In this document: positions 52,245 to 61,159 of the stretch, in pieces | Layout: each line of letters opens with the position of its first letter | Position numbering within the stretch: position 1 is the first letter of the stretch | Assembly: GCF_900110695.1 (NCBI RefSeq) | Contig: NZ_FOEH01000004.1 | Coordinates: 310,001 to 374,000, forward strand | Reading direction: 5' to 3' | Source of the DNA: Virgibacillus subterraneus | GTDB lineage: Bacteria > Bacillota > Bacilli > Bacillales > Amphibacillaceae | Length of the DNA: 64,000 nucleotides | The notes under the pieces: model-generated | Database searches by the model: none | What the model saw: only the letters and a program-made list of their open reading frames with translations | Told to the model about the DNA's origin: nothing | Made by a program: the position numbers and the translations under genes

Positions 52245-52820
52245 TTATGCAGTTCGCAACAATGTTCTAGGCTGTTTGTAGAATAATAGGAATACGAGAA
52301 TTGTACAAATAATAAAAGATGGCAACATGTAAGATCCACTATACAGTAGAGAATATAACCAGACTGCCTGCCCTTCTGGTGCATAATGTCCAAAGAACAC
52401 AATTCCAGCAGTAAAATGTGCCAAAAAGCGTAGTGCAGAACCAATAAATACGCCTAACATAATTAGTAAAAAGCTTATCTTCGCTTTTCCTTCTTTGACA
52501 GCGTGTTGAACAGGTTTAACAAATATACCTGCCATTCCTATTAGAGTGAAAGCAACAATATAATCAAGAAAACCCTGCACAGGTGTTAAAATTATTGGTC
52601 CAGACATAACGACCTGCATAGCTCCTAATAAAAAGCCGGCCACCAGACCGCCTTTCAATCCCCAGCGGAAAGCTATAATGAATATTGGGATCATTGCAAA
52701 AGAAACAGATCCACCTTGTGGCCAAATAGAAAACTTTAAAAAAGGTATTATATCTAACAGTAATGCCATGGCAGCAAATATTGCCACCTCAATCATAAAC
52801 AACGTACGCTTCGAACTCAT
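52245..52820 (-). CDS. thiT: ECF-type thiamine transporter S component ThiT
   Basis: 191 residues, six helices. ThiT family marks: IEVAIFAAMALLLDIIPFLK, WPQGGSVSFAMIPIFIIAFRWG (thiamine-binding Trp and loop), LLGAMQVVMSGPIILTPVQGFLDY and ALRFLAHFTAGIVFFG. It binds thiamine outside and works with the shared EcfT/EcfA energising module encoded elsewhere. GGGGAGGTAATCTGA precedes the ATG. It is controlled by the TPP riboswitch and terminator upstream. Confidence 0.92.
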   Translation of the reverse strand: MSSKRTLFMIEVAIFAAMALLLDIIPFLKFSIWPQGGSVSFAMIPIFIIAFRWGLKGGLVAGFLLGAMQVVMSGPIILTPVQGFLDYIVAFTLIGMAGIFVKPVQHAVKEGKAKISFLLIMLGVFIGSALRFLAHFTAGIVFFGHYAPEGQAVWLYSLLYSGSYMLPSFIICTILVFLLFYKQPRTLLRTA

Positions 52821-52850
52821 TCAGATTACCTCCCCTTTAAATAAACACAA

Positions 52851-52909
52851 AAAAAGCAATGCCAAGGGGAAGCTTCCTGATGGGGAATCCGCTCACAACA
52901 TTGCTTTTT
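52851..52909 (-). terminator. Riboswitch-controlled terminator of thiT
   Basis: AAAAAGCAATG and CATTGCTTTTT arms, T-run on the minus strand, between the TPP aptamer and the thiT Shine-Dalgarno; the expression platform of the riboswitch. Confidence 0.85.
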
Positions 52910-52927
52910 ATTCCATCAAAAAAGCCA

Positions 52928-53018
52928 CCATCCCTACGCTAGTACTAACTAACAGGTTCTAAGGGTAAGAACAATAAATCATGTTCACTCTCAGCCAATC
53001 GGCTCCCCCTGTAGGCTT
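52928..53018 (-). promoter_or_regulatory. TPP riboswitch (THI element)
   Basis: On the minus strand: GGGGGAGCCGATTGGCTGAGA, with the invariant CTGAGA, then ACCCTTAGAACCTG, then TTAGTACTAGCGTAGGGA. These are the conserved pyrimidine- and diphosphate-sensor parts of the thiamine pyrophosphate aptamer. With TPP bound the terminator at 52851 should form and switch thiT off. Confidence 0.93.
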
Positions 53019-53099
53019 CTATTAATCTGCTTTTTTCATTATATGCATTATAACGTATCAATTTGAAATTTACAACGGTTTCATATTATGAGGGAAAAC

Positions 53100-53912
53100 T
53101 TATTTTGTTAAAACTTTAGCTCCTGTATTCGGATGACCGTAGATTTGAACCTTTCCAAAATCCCGGGTTTGAATTAAGTAGACATGTGCTTGCGGCGTAC
53201 CCAAAATCTGGTACGTTAATCCTCCAAATTTTTCAGGGCGCAGAAAACCTTTTTCATTCCCTTTAACAGGAGATGCATTTAGTGGATAAATTCGCCAAGT
53301 TGAAGCCTCCGGTGGCAAACTCAAGTATTTTTTAAGGGTTACGCCACCCCTAATACTCTCATACGGAAATTCAACATACGAGCAAAATGCCTTTACAACT
53401 GATTCTGCTAATACTTGCCAATCATCCTTAATCTGCCGTATATCATCACCTCGTGAATCTGCAAATCCATACTCAATTATGTTTGTTATCACCGCCCCTG
53501 TATCACGGTTCATATAATAAAAATCGCGAGTACAATCATTTGGCAGTGGCCTTGTAAAAATCCTGCGTATATTTTGACCTGCATGCTGTAATTCAGCAGC
53601 TACCTCTTCTGCCATATCCTCTCCACCATAGATAGAATGGATAACCTCACCACCATCCCCTCCACCGGCATTGATATGATTAGAATGACAATACTTTGCA
53701 CCACTTTCCCGTACAATCTTCGTTCTTTCTGCTGGTGATAAAGTGACATCCTTTTGACGTGTAATTGCAACCGGAATTCCTAACTGTTGATAACGCTGAA
53801 ACTGATAGAGTGAGATAGTTAGATTCAAATCTTTCTCAACCCAATATTTATTGGATCCGCCGCCTGGATCTTTACCTCCATGACCTGGGTCAATTATTAA
53901 AACTGGCTTCAT
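53100..53912 (-). CDS. N-acetylmuramoyl-L-alanine amidase (endolysin-like)
   Basis: 270 residues. Amidase_3 domain (~3-180) with the zinc ligands in IDPGHGGKDPG (His) and CHSNHINAGGG (His) and the glutamate in NIIEYGFADS. A C-terminal ~70-residue domain (TWRIYPLNASPVKGNEKGF ... YLIQTRDFGKVQIYGHP) is a putative wall-binding part. No signal peptide, as in phage endolysins that leave through a holin. The upstream gene is a holin whose last codons contain its GGAGG site. Confidence 0.85.
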   Translation of the reverse strand: MKPVLIIDPGHGGKDPGGGSNKYWVEKDLNLTISLYQFQRYQQLGIPVAITRQKDVTLSPAERTKIVRESGAKYCHSNHINAGGGDGGEVIHSIYGGEDMAEEVAAELQHAGQNIRRIFTRPLPNDCTRDFYYMNRDTGAVITNIIEYGFADSRGDDIRQIKDDWQVLAESVVKAFCSYVEFPYESIRGGVTLKKYLSLPPEASTWRIYPLNASPVKGNEKGFLRPEKFGGLTYQILGTPQAHVYLIQTRDFGKVQIYGHPNTGAKVLTK

Positions 53913-54164
53913 TTAAATACCTCCATTTCTCCCATTTAAACCTTTTTCTAGTATCGCTTCCTTCTGTTTCAGTCCTGTTTTTGTTACATAGTTATTTTTG
54001 AACCAAGCGGATATTGATGTTACAGCCAGGAACGAAAATGACATTACTTGTTCCAACATTTCACTATCTATAGGCAAAGGGGATTTCCCAAACATAACAA
54101 GGCATTGATTTACAAGTGCCAAAAGAAGTGCAGCCGTTCTTACAACAGTACCTTTATCCACCAT
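53913..54164 (-). CDS. SPP1-type phage holin
   Basis: 83 residues from ATG 54164 (TAGGAGGTGAC directly before it). Opens MVDKGTVVRTAALLLALVNQ, the signature of SPP1-family holins, with two helices (~8-27 and ~40-60) and a charged tail (KQKEAILEKGLNGRNGG). Forms membrane holes that let the neighbouring amidase reach the wall. No other phage genes nearby. Confidence 0.85.
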   Translation of the reverse strand: MVDKGTVVRTAALLLALVNQCLVMFGKSPLPIDSEMLEQVMSFSFLAVTSISAWFKNNYVTKTGLKQKEAILEKGLNGRNGGI

Positions 54165-54311
54165 GTCACCTCCTAACATAGACTTGTAGTATTATAGTAT
54201 TTTTAGCTTTTCATAAATAGGAACGGCTAATGTAAGGGACAATTCAAAATCATCTGTTCTACACCTATAATCGAACCTCAAACGAAAAAAGTGTCATTAA
54301 TGAAGAAAAAA

Positions 54312-54343
54312 AAACGCTGCAAGCTAATTTAGCCTACAGCGTT
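54312..54343 (-). terminator. Terminator of the gene at 54350
   Basis: ACGCTG / CAGCGT stem with inner GGCT/AGC pairs and TTTTTTTT on the minus strand. Confidence 0.8.
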
Positions 54344-54349
54344 TGCTAT

Positions 54350-54673
54350 TTACTTTCTTTTTCGTTGGATTGGTAATATACCACTCGTTATTTTATAAGC
54401 AATTGCACTAAAAGTAAGTACACTTACGACCAATACTACTAAGGCAATTATAAATTGAATAATCATACTAAATATATCATTAGATACAGCAGCATCAAAA
54501 TAACGAACACTATTGAAAAGGATATAACACCCGATTCCAACAACACCAAGGAATGAAATTGCTACCCCTAATTGCTGTGGGAAGGACAACTTCTTTATTG
54601 TCTCCTTATGCTTAATTGTGATGTATACCATATATACTATTAAAACAACAGCTATCAAAACTACACGATTCAT
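54350..54673 (-). CDS. Small hypothetical membrane protein
   Basis: 107 residues, three helices (~2-20, 33-53, 68-95) and a basic tail (ILPIQRKRK). No motif recognised. The upstream gene on the same strand ends 21 bp before its start (54695), so the two may be co-transcribed; the terminator at 54312 follows closely. Confidence 0.6.
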   Translation of the reverse strand: MNRVVLIAVVLIVYMVYITIKHKETIKKLSFPQQLGVAISFLGVVGIGCYILFNSVRYFDAAVSNDIFSMIIQFIIALVVLVVSVLTFSAIAYKITSGILPIQRKRK

Positions 54674-54694
54674 TATGTCTAGTCTCCTATCTAA

Positions 54695-55150
54695 TTAGTG
54701 AATAGGTGTGTTCTTCTCCAGAGATTGCTTTAATGCCTGCAGAATATAACCAATTCCTCCATATTGTGAGAGAGGAAATGTCCGTGAAAGACCATCATCA
54801 AAACACCCATTAATAACCGGTTTATATTTTTTTCCTGTTAAAACAACCAATTGATCAAACATATCCAGTTTCTTATCTTGAACTTGTTCTCTCAAGCTAT
54901 CAAATGTAATAATTTGGTCATTTTTTTGATTAAATGTCACATCATACTGTCCATCAACAATATCATCTGCGAACAGAAAACCATGCTTGGCAGATAGTAT
55001 TACCCATTTATCGGTAAACTGTTCGGCATAATTTCTGCACAGTTTATGTAATGTGCCAATATAAGCTTCTTTTGCCGGAACAGCACCTAAACTCGGATTT
55101 TTATCCCATACTTTTTTCCTGCCACATGGAATTATACTTAACTGACTCAT
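54695..55150 (-). CDS. DUF6884-like protein
   Basis: 151 residues, soluble. Opens LSIIPCGRKKVWDKNPSLG and contains WVILSAKHGFLFADDIVDG, the two hallmark segments of the DUF6884 family (CGxxK near the start, SAKxGFL later), which I associate with uncharacterised bacterial and phage proteins related to tRNA-guanine-modifying enzymes by fold. AAGAGGTTGTGAAAA precedes the ATG. Function unknown. Confidence 0.7.
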   Translation of the reverse strand: MSQLSIIPCGRKKVWDKNPSLGAVPAKEAYIGTLHKLCRNYAEQFTDKWVILSAKHGFLFADDIVDGQYDVTFNQKNDQIITFDSLREQVQDKKLDMFDQLVVLTGKKYKPVINGCFDDGLSRTFPLSQYGGIGYILQALKQSLEKNTPIH

Positions 55151-55267
55151 TTTTCACAACCTCTTAATCTATGACTTCTACTGTTTATTATAGCACGGTT
55201 AATTTGTTTATTAATATGAAAATACGGGTAAACTTATTTTGAAATCAAAATTTTTCTTATAAATTAC

Positions 55268-55296
55268 TTGACAATACCTATTTATTATTCTATACT
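55268..55296 (+). promoter_or_regulatory. SigA promoter of the yceI-like gene
   Basis: Perfect TTGACA (55268), 17-bp spacer and TATACT (55291). Followed at once by the palindrome at 55298. Confidence 0.8.
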
Positions 55297-55297
55297 A

Positions 55298-55314
55298 AGT
55301 TACATAAAGTAACT
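55298..55314 (+). promoter_or_regulatory. Operator-like palindrome at the transcription start
   Basis: AGTTACATAAAGTAACT, perfect 6-bp arms with a 5-base centre, directly after the -10 box. Position and shape fit a repressor of the MarR/HxlR type; the regulator is not identified. Confidence 0.65.
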
Positions 55315-55340
55315 AATGAATAATTAATGGAGGGATTTAC

Positions 55341-55877
55341 ATGACAAGAACAACATGGAGTGTAGACACAGTACACAGTGAATTAGGATTTTCAGTAAAA
55401 CATATGATGATTTCAAAAGCGAAAGGTAGCTTTGATAGTTTTGATGCTGTTATAGAAGCTGATGTAGATAATTTAACAGATTCAAAAATTGAAGTAACAA
55501 TTGATGCAAGCAGCATTAATACTCGCAATAAGGATCGTGACGACCATTTGCGTTCAGGAGATTTCTTTGATGTTGAGAATCATCCAAAGATAACTTTTGT
55601 TGCAACAGACATCAAAAAGAAATCGGATAACAATTATGATGTTACCGGTGATCTTACTATTCGCGGAACAACGAATCCTGTAACAGCTGATGTAGTATTC
55701 GAAGGACAAAGTAAAGATCCAATGAGTGGTAATACGGTTGCTGGCTTTAGTGGCGGAACTAAAATCAGCCGTAAAGATTTCGGTTTAACCTGGAACGCAG
55801 CAGTAGAAACTGGTGGCGTACTAATTGGTGACGAAATTAAGATTAACTTCGAAATCGAAGCACATAAAGAAGCGTAA
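55341..55877 (+). CDS. YceI-family lipocalin-like protein
   Basis: 178 residues, no signal peptide. WSVDTVHSELGFSVKHMMISKAKG opens the beta-barrel; DDHLRSGDFFDVENHPKITF and GDLTIRGTTNPVTADV follow; the end is GDEIKINFEIEAHKEA. YceI proteins bind isoprenoid or amide lipids in a hydrophobic barrel; the physiological role in bacilli is unclear, often linked to acid, quinone or polyisoprenoid stress. TGGAGGGATTTAC precedes the ATG. Strong promoter and palindrome upstream suggest inducible expression. Confidence 0.9.
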   Translation: MTRTTWSVDTVHSELGFSVKHMMISKAKGSFDSFDAVIEADVDNLTDSKIEVTIDASSINTRNKDRDDHLRSGDFFDVENHPKITFVATDIKKKSDNNYDVTGDLTIRGTTNPVTADVVFEGQSKDPMSGNTVAGFSGGTKISRKDFGLTWNAAVETGGVLIGDEIKINFEIEAHKEA

Positions 55878-55888
55878 CCAACAAACTG

Positions 55889-55920
55889 AAAGGATGTCAC
55901 CAAAAAGGTGGCATCCTTTT
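55889..55920 (+). terminator. Terminator of the yceI-like gene
   Basis: AAAGGATG(T)CACC pairs with GGTGGCATCCTTTT, loop of A's. After it, two GGTGCCTG words (55927 and 55941) belong to a short repeat common in Bacillales. Confidence 0.8.
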
Positions 55921-56079
55921 ATTAGTGGTGCCTGTTTTTTTGGTGCCTGTCACTTCCCGTTTTTTAGCGAACATTGTCGAAACACTCCACTATTACTCAA
56001 CCTCCAAACCTCCCTTGTTTTATTTTACGTCATTTGAGGTAAACACTTCTATGGATACAATTCAAAAGGAGGATTAGAA

Positions 56080-58023
56080 ATGGCTTTAAATGTAGCTCAA
56101 AAATTAATTAAAAACCATCTTAAATCAGGAAAGATGGAACCAGGATCGGAAATTAGTCTTGACATAGATCAAACACTAACACAGGACGCAACTGGAACAA
56201 TGGTCATGCTGGAACTTGAAGCAATGGGATTGGACTATACCAAGACAGAAGCTTCTGCACAGTACGTTGACCACAACCTTATTCAGGTTGATAACAAGAA
56301 TCCGGATGACCATTTATTTTTAGAAAGTGCAGCACAACGATTTGGTTTGTACTATAGTCGTCCTGGAAATGGCGTTAGTCACCCAGTTCATATGCAGCGA
56401 CTTGCTGTGCCAGGTAAAACACTCCTCGGTTCAGATAGTCACACATGTGCAAACGGCTGTATGGGAATGCTAGCGATGGGCGCTGGTGGAATTGACGTTG
56501 CCATGGCAATAACTGGAGAGCCATTTTATATTAAAATGCCTGAAGTAATGGGTGTGAAATTAACTGGTGACTTACCAGATTGGGTCAGTGCGAAAGACGT
56601 AATTTTAGAAATGCTTAGACGGTATGATGTTAAGGGCGGTGTTGGAAAAATTATTGAGTATTACGGACCAGGCCTCGATAATTTATCTGCTATGGACCGA
56701 CATGTCATCGCAAACATGGGAGCAGAACTAGGTGCAACTGCTACTGTATTTCCATCAGACAATGAGGTGAAGCGATTTTTAGCCCAGCAAGACCGCGAAG
56801 ATGAATGGGTAGAGCTGGTTGCAGATAATGGTGCTACCTATGATAGTTATGATGAAATCAATTTGTCAGAACTGGAACCGTTGATTGCCAAACCTTCCAG
56901 TCCAGGGAATGTTGTGCCAGTAAGTGATATTGCTGGAACCCCAATCTATCAATCATATATTGGTTCATCAGCAAATCCGGGCTATCGTGATTTTGCTGTT
57001 GCAGCTGAAATCGTAAAAGGACGGCGCATTGCGGATGGAATGTCCTTTGATATTAATCCAACATCAAGACAAATGCTAACAAATCTAGTAAAAGAATTTC
57101 ATATTGCCAGTCTATTGCAAGCTGGTGCCAGATTACATCAGGCAGGCTGTAACGGGTGTATAGGCATGGGTCAAGCTCCTGCTTCAGGCAGAAACAGCCT
57201 GCGGACAACACCACGAAATTTCCCTGGCAGGTCAGGGACAAGTGAGGACAGCGTATTTTTATGTGGCCCAGAGACTGCTGCCGTATCAGCGCTGACAGGT
57301 GAAATAACTGACCCAAGGACAATGGATTTTGCCTATCCGGAAGTAAGTGAACCAAGTGATCCTAACGTAGAGGATCTATTAGATAGACCACTCCCACCTG
57401 AAGAAGCAAAAGAAGTAGATTTAGTAAAAGGATCAAACATCGTTTCCATTCCCGGAATGGGTGATCTGCCGGATAAGCTGGAAGTTCCAGTTCTTCTTAA
57501 AGTTGGCGATAATATTTCTACTGATGAAATACTTGCAGGTGGCGCACGTGTTCTTCCATACCGCAGCAACCTGCCTGAGATCAGTAATTTCACATTTGAA
57601 TCTGTTGATTCAACTTATGTTGATCGAGGAATTGAAAGTAAAAATGCCGGCGGTCATGCTATAGTCGGCGGGTATAACTATGGTCAGGGTTCCAGTCGTG
57701 AACATGCTGCATTAGCACCCCGTTATCTCGGATTACGTGTTGCCGTGGTAAAAGACTATGCTCGAATCCATTGGCAAAACCTTATAAACTTTGGTATTCT
57801 TCCATTGAAATTTACCAACGAAGCTGATTACGATAAGCTATCAAAAGGAGAAGTACTCAAATTCACGAATCTGCGCCAGCAACTTTTGGAAGGTGATAAA
57901 TTGACTGCCACGCTCGCAGATAATGGTGAAGATATTACAGTTGAACATAATTTAACACCACGCCAAAAAGATATTATCCTGCATGGCGGACTGATAAACT
58001 GGATAAAAGCAAAGCAAGTATAA
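56080..58023 (+). CDS. Aconitate hydratase, compact Aquifex type
   Basis: 647 residues. Aconitase converting citrate to isocitrate through aconitate. Cluster and active-site segments: LLGSDSHTCANGCMGMLAMGAG (~115-137), QAGCNGCIGMGQAP with two of the cluster cysteines (~358-370), and the swivel domain IVGGYNYGQGSSREHAALAPRYLG (~525-548). It is much shorter than the ~900-residue CitB/AcnA normal in bacilli and belongs to the short aconitase group first noted in Aquifex. AAAGGAGGATTAGAA precedes the ATG. Monocistronic. Confidence 0.85.
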   Translation: MALNVAQKLIKNHLKSGKMEPGSEISLDIDQTLTQDATGTMVMLELEAMGLDYTKTEASAQYVDHNLIQVDNKNPDDHLFLESAAQRFGLYYSRPGNGVSHPVHMQRLAVPGKTLLGSDSHTCANGCMGMLAMGAGGIDVAMAITGEPFYIKMPEVMGVKLTGDLPDWVSAKDVILEMLRRYDVKGGVGKIIEYYGPGLDNLSAMDRHVIANMGAELGATATVFPSDNEVKRFLAQQDREDEWVELVADNGATYDSYDEINLSELEPLIAKPSSPGNVVPVSDIAGTPIYQSYIGSSANPGYRDFAVAAEIVKGRRIADGMSFDINPTSRQMLTNLVKEFHIASLLQAGARLHQAGCNGCIGMGQAPASGRNSLRTTPRNFPGRSGTSEDSVFLCGPETAAVSALTGEITDPRTMDFAYPEVSEPSDPNVEDLLDRPLPPEEAKEVDLVKGSNIVSIPGMGDLPDKLEVPVLLKVGDNISTDEILAGGARVLPYRSNLPEISNFTFESVDSTYVDRGIESKNAGGHAIVGGYNYGQGSSREHAALAPRYLGLRVAVVKDYARIHWQNLINFGILPLKFTNEADYDKLSKGEVLKFTNLRQQLLEGDKLTATLADNGEDITVEHNLTPRQKDIILHGGLINWIKAKQV

Positions 58024-58053
58024 CAAAAGAGCAAGTTCTGTCCGCACAGTATC

Positions 58054-58094
58054 AAAAGAGTGTGCCCCCAATTTAATTTGGAGCACACTCTTTT
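58054..58094. terminator. Bidirectional terminator
   Basis: AAAAGAGTGTGC / GCACACTCTTTT, between convergent aconitase and permease genes. Confidence 0.85.
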
Positions 58095-58124
58095 GCTTTT
58101 TCCATATATTAAACTGCTTTCCCA

Positions 58125-60149
58125 TCACGCACGCTTCTTCATCAGCCACAGGAAGTATGGTGCACCAATTATCGCAACAAGAATCCCTGAGGGTATCTCA
58201 TTTGGAGCTAATAACGTACGGCTAAATAAATCGGCTATCACTAGCAGTGCACCACCGATTAAAATTGTAACTGGCAGTAAGCGCTGGTTCGACGGCCCCA
58301 CAAGTAATCGAGCCGCATGTGGTGCAATCAAGCCAACAAATCCGATTGCCCCAACAGCAGCCACACTGAATGCAGCCAACAATGTTGCAATTAGAGCTAG
58401 CTGAAACCGTGCAGACATTATATTTAATCCTAATCCTTTTGCAGTATCATCACCTAAGGACAATGTATCAAGCACACGGATTCGCATTAACAATAATGGG
58501 AACAAAATCACTACAGGCCAAATAAGGAAATCAAGTAATTCCGACCACCCTCTGGCATAGGTTGTCCCAGATAGCCACGTAAGCGCAGAAGCAACTCCCA
58601 TATCAGCCTGAACAACTAATATCTGGATAATAGCTGAACCAAACGCAGAAACACCTATCCCAAGCAGGGCCAGAATGGTAGGCTGAAATTGTGCGCGAAC
58701 CGCCAAAATCATAACAAATACAAAAAATACAAATGAACCAACCATTGCTCCAATCGGAACCCAAACTGCAGACACGCCAAATACATACATTGTAAGCAAT
58801 GCCCCAACGCCAGCTCCGGAAGTAATTCCAATAACAGATGGATCTGCTAATGGATTTCGTAATACACCTTGAAAAATTAATCCGCTAACAGCCAGCACCA
58901 TTCCACTAAGCAACGCCACGAGTGCCCTAGGTAAACGTAAATCTAATATCAGACCAAGCATGAAATCATTTGATTCACCAAAAAACGTATTCCATAACAG
59001 TACCGGTTCAAACCCATAATTTCCTGATGCCAAACTTACGATCATAGTAAGGATAATAATACCAATCAATAAAGGGATAACAACCTTCAGAGACATACTC
59101 ATAGTTGCTTTCCCAGCCATAACTGCAGAATTTTCTTCCCCATACTTTGACCGCTTCATACGTAACACCAAATAAATCAGCCACGGCGCCCCTATAAGTG
59201 CAGTTATAGCGCCAACAGGCAGTTCCGAAAATGATGGATCAATCACCCTTGCCAATACGTCAGCAAACAGCAGTACATTTCCTCCCCAGATAAACGAGGC
59301 TATAACTAATGGCAAATGTTTTCGATAACCGATAAGCTTTATAATATGTGGGGCAACCAAACCGACAAATCCTATGGGCCCGACAACACTTACTGTTACC
59401 GACGTCAGTAATACAGCAGCAATAATCGATACAAACTTGACGACGTTTACGTTTTGGCCCAGTGCAACAGCAACATCATCACCTAATGTCAGTGTATCCA
59501 TTTTGAATGTAAATCCCAGAATAACTACTAAACCAATTACTACAAACGGTAAAGAAAAATTCACGCCGCTCCAGTCATTTTGAACAAGCGTACCAGAGCC
59601 CCATAAAAATAACCCCGCTGTTTCATTTTCATAAAAAATCTGCAATAAACTTGTCAAGGATGAAAACAGAAATGTCACAATCATTCCGGCTAAAACCATG
59701 CGTACTGGCGTGGCACTGTTACCACCTGATAATATAAACACAATTAAAAAGGTTAAAATACCGCCTAGAAACGCGACAATAATTCCATTTCCCAGTAATG
59801 CCGCTGGGAAGAACACCGTACTAAAGATTACTGCAAAATAAGTCCCGGAATGTATTCCTAATGTACTTGCAGATGATAAAGGATTCTTGGTCACTGTTTG
59901 CAGAACAACACCAGCAACTGCAAGCGCACCCCCGGCAATAATGCCCATGACCGCACGTGGCAGCCGTAAAGTACGAATCGTATGATGCTGTAATGTATCT
60001 TCCGGTGCAAAGATTGAATCAATAATTGTACCTGTTGGAATGGATACACTTCCCTGATTTATATGTATAAAGGTTAATATGCACAAAAGCGCGGTTCCAC
60101 CCCCAAAGGTGAGAACCGCAATTATAGATTTTCGTAATGCCTCATTCAT
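58125..60149 (-). CDS. Fused iron-siderophore ABC permease (two FecCD domains)
   Basis: 674 residues from ATG 60149. Two BtuC/FecCD permease domains in tandem (~1-335 and ~345-674), each ending with GxIGFVGLVAPHxxR/K (VGPIGFVGLVAPHIIKLIG and VGAIGFVGLIAPHAARLLVG), each with RLPRAxxGxxxGxxLAxxG. About 18-20 helices. This is the FhuB-type fusion of the two permeases that are separate in most bacilli. Probable ferric hydroxamate or similar uptake. No ATPase gene in the operon, so a shared ATPase from elsewhere must serve. Confidence 0.88.
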   Translation of the reverse strand: MNEALRKSIIAVLTFGGGTALLCILTFIHINQGSVSIPTGTIIDSIFAPEDTLQHHTIRTLRLPRAVMGIIAGGALAVAGVVLQTVTKNPLSSASTLGIHSGTYFAVIFSTVFFPAALLGNGIIVAFLGGILTFLIVFILSGGNSATPVRMVLAGMIVTFLFSSLTSLLQIFYENETAGLFLWGSGTLVQNDWSGVNFSLPFVVIGLVVILGFTFKMDTLTLGDDVAVALGQNVNVVKFVSIIAAVLLTSVTVSVVGPIGFVGLVAPHIIKLIGYRKHLPLVIASFIWGGNVLLFADVLARVIDPSFSELPVGAITALIGAPWLIYLVLRMKRSKYGEENSAVMAGKATMSMSLKVVIPLLIGIIILTMIVSLASGNYGFEPVLLWNTFFGESNDFMLGLILDLRLPRALVALLSGMVLAVSGLIFQGVLRNPLADPSVIGITSGAGVGALLTMYVFGVSAVWVPIGAMVGSFVFFVFVMILAVRAQFQPTILALLGIGVSAFGSAIIQILVVQADMGVASALTWLSGTTYARGWSELLDFLIWPVVILFPLLLMRIRVLDTLSLGDDTAKGLGLNIMSARFQLALIATLLAAFSVAAVGAIGFVGLIAPHAARLLVGPSNQRLLPVTILIGGALLVIADLFSRTLLAPNEIPSGILVAIIGAPYFLWLMKKRA

Positions 60150-60153
60150 CAAA

Positions 60154-61146
60154 TCACTCTTTTACCATAGCATCGACTAACTGTTTTGTTAAAACTTCTG
60201 CTGATAATACACCACCAAATGTCCACGTATCACCTGGTAATTGATGGGTGTTACCATTTTTGACAAAGCTTAAATTTTCCCATACTGGATTTCCTTTAAG
60301 CTGATTTTCAAAAATATTATCTTCTTCCTGTACAATATACAGGAATTGGAGATCATCCTCCTGAAAATTTTGCAGTGCTTCCACTGTGACTTCGCTATAC
60401 CCGTATACGTCTGTTTTATCTGTTGAATAAGCATTCTCAAAGCTAAGTTTACTCATTAATTTGGCAACGATAGAATTCTCGGTGAACAATCTTATTGTCG
60501 GCGTATTTTGTGCTGTGAACGCCTGTGTTGCAACATATTTCGAGCCTTCCAGCCCTGCGTCTGCTACACGCTGCTTTTGTTCATCGACAAAGTTATTTAG
60601 GTCCGTTACCGCTTGCTCTGCTTCGTCCTCTTTGTTAACTATTTTAGCAACCGTGTTCAATTCATCAACCATGTTCTGATAATGGTCTTGTATAGCTTCT
60701 TCACCATATGGAGCAAACATAACAACTGGAGCAATTTCTTCTAGTTTATCAAGATACTGTTCATGACGAAATTTAACTGCAATAATTAAGTCTGGATTTA
60801 ATCGGGAAATAGCTTCCAGATTTGGTTCCTGGCGTGTTCCCACATCTTTAACACTCTCATCAAATTCTTTATCGATATTTACCCATTGATGAAAGCCATC
60901 CAAATCGGCAACACCAACTGGCTGAACTCCTAGCGCCAACAGATTTTCTGCGTAAGACCACTCTAGTGCTACTATTTTTTCAGGTGACCCTTCAATTGTC
61001 TGTTCACCCAATGCATCTTGGATTTTTACTTTACGCTCCTCATTTGAACTATTATCCTCATTCGCATTATCATCATCACTATTACCACTGCATGCAGCTA
61101 AAATTGATAATACTAAAATTAACATAAAAATGGCTAATTTCTTCAT
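60154..61146 (-). CDS. Iron-siderophore ABC transporter binding lipoprotein
   Basis: 330 residues from ATG 61146 (AAAGGAGCGATTTAC); the longer frame to 61248 overlaps the upstream gene. Signal with lipobox LAACS (~16-20), acidic linker (GNSDDDNANEDNSSN), then a FepB/FecB-like (peribp_2) domain with GSPEKIVALEWSYAENLLALGVQPVGVAD and NPDLIIAVKFRH. It collects ferric siderophore outside and passes it to the fused permease; the stop is followed 4 bp later by that gene's ATG. Confidence 0.9.
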   Translation of the reverse strand: MKKLAIFMLILVLSILAACSGNSDDDNANEDNSSNEERKVKIQDALGEQTIEGSPEKIVALEWSYAENLLALGVQPVGVADLDGFHQWVNIDKEFDESVKDVGTRQEPNLEAISRLNPDLIIAVKFRHEQYLDKLEEIAPVVMFAPYGEEAIQDHYQNMVDELNTVAKIVNKEDEAEQAVTDLNNFVDEQKQRVADAGLEGSKYVATQAFTAQNTPTIRLFTENSIVAKLMSKLSFENAYSTDKTDVYGYSEVTVEALQNFQEDDLQFLYIVQEEDNIFENQLKGNPVWENLSFVKNGNTHQLPGDTWTFGGVLSAEVLTKQLVDAMVKE

Positions 61147-61159
61147 GTAAATCGCTCCT

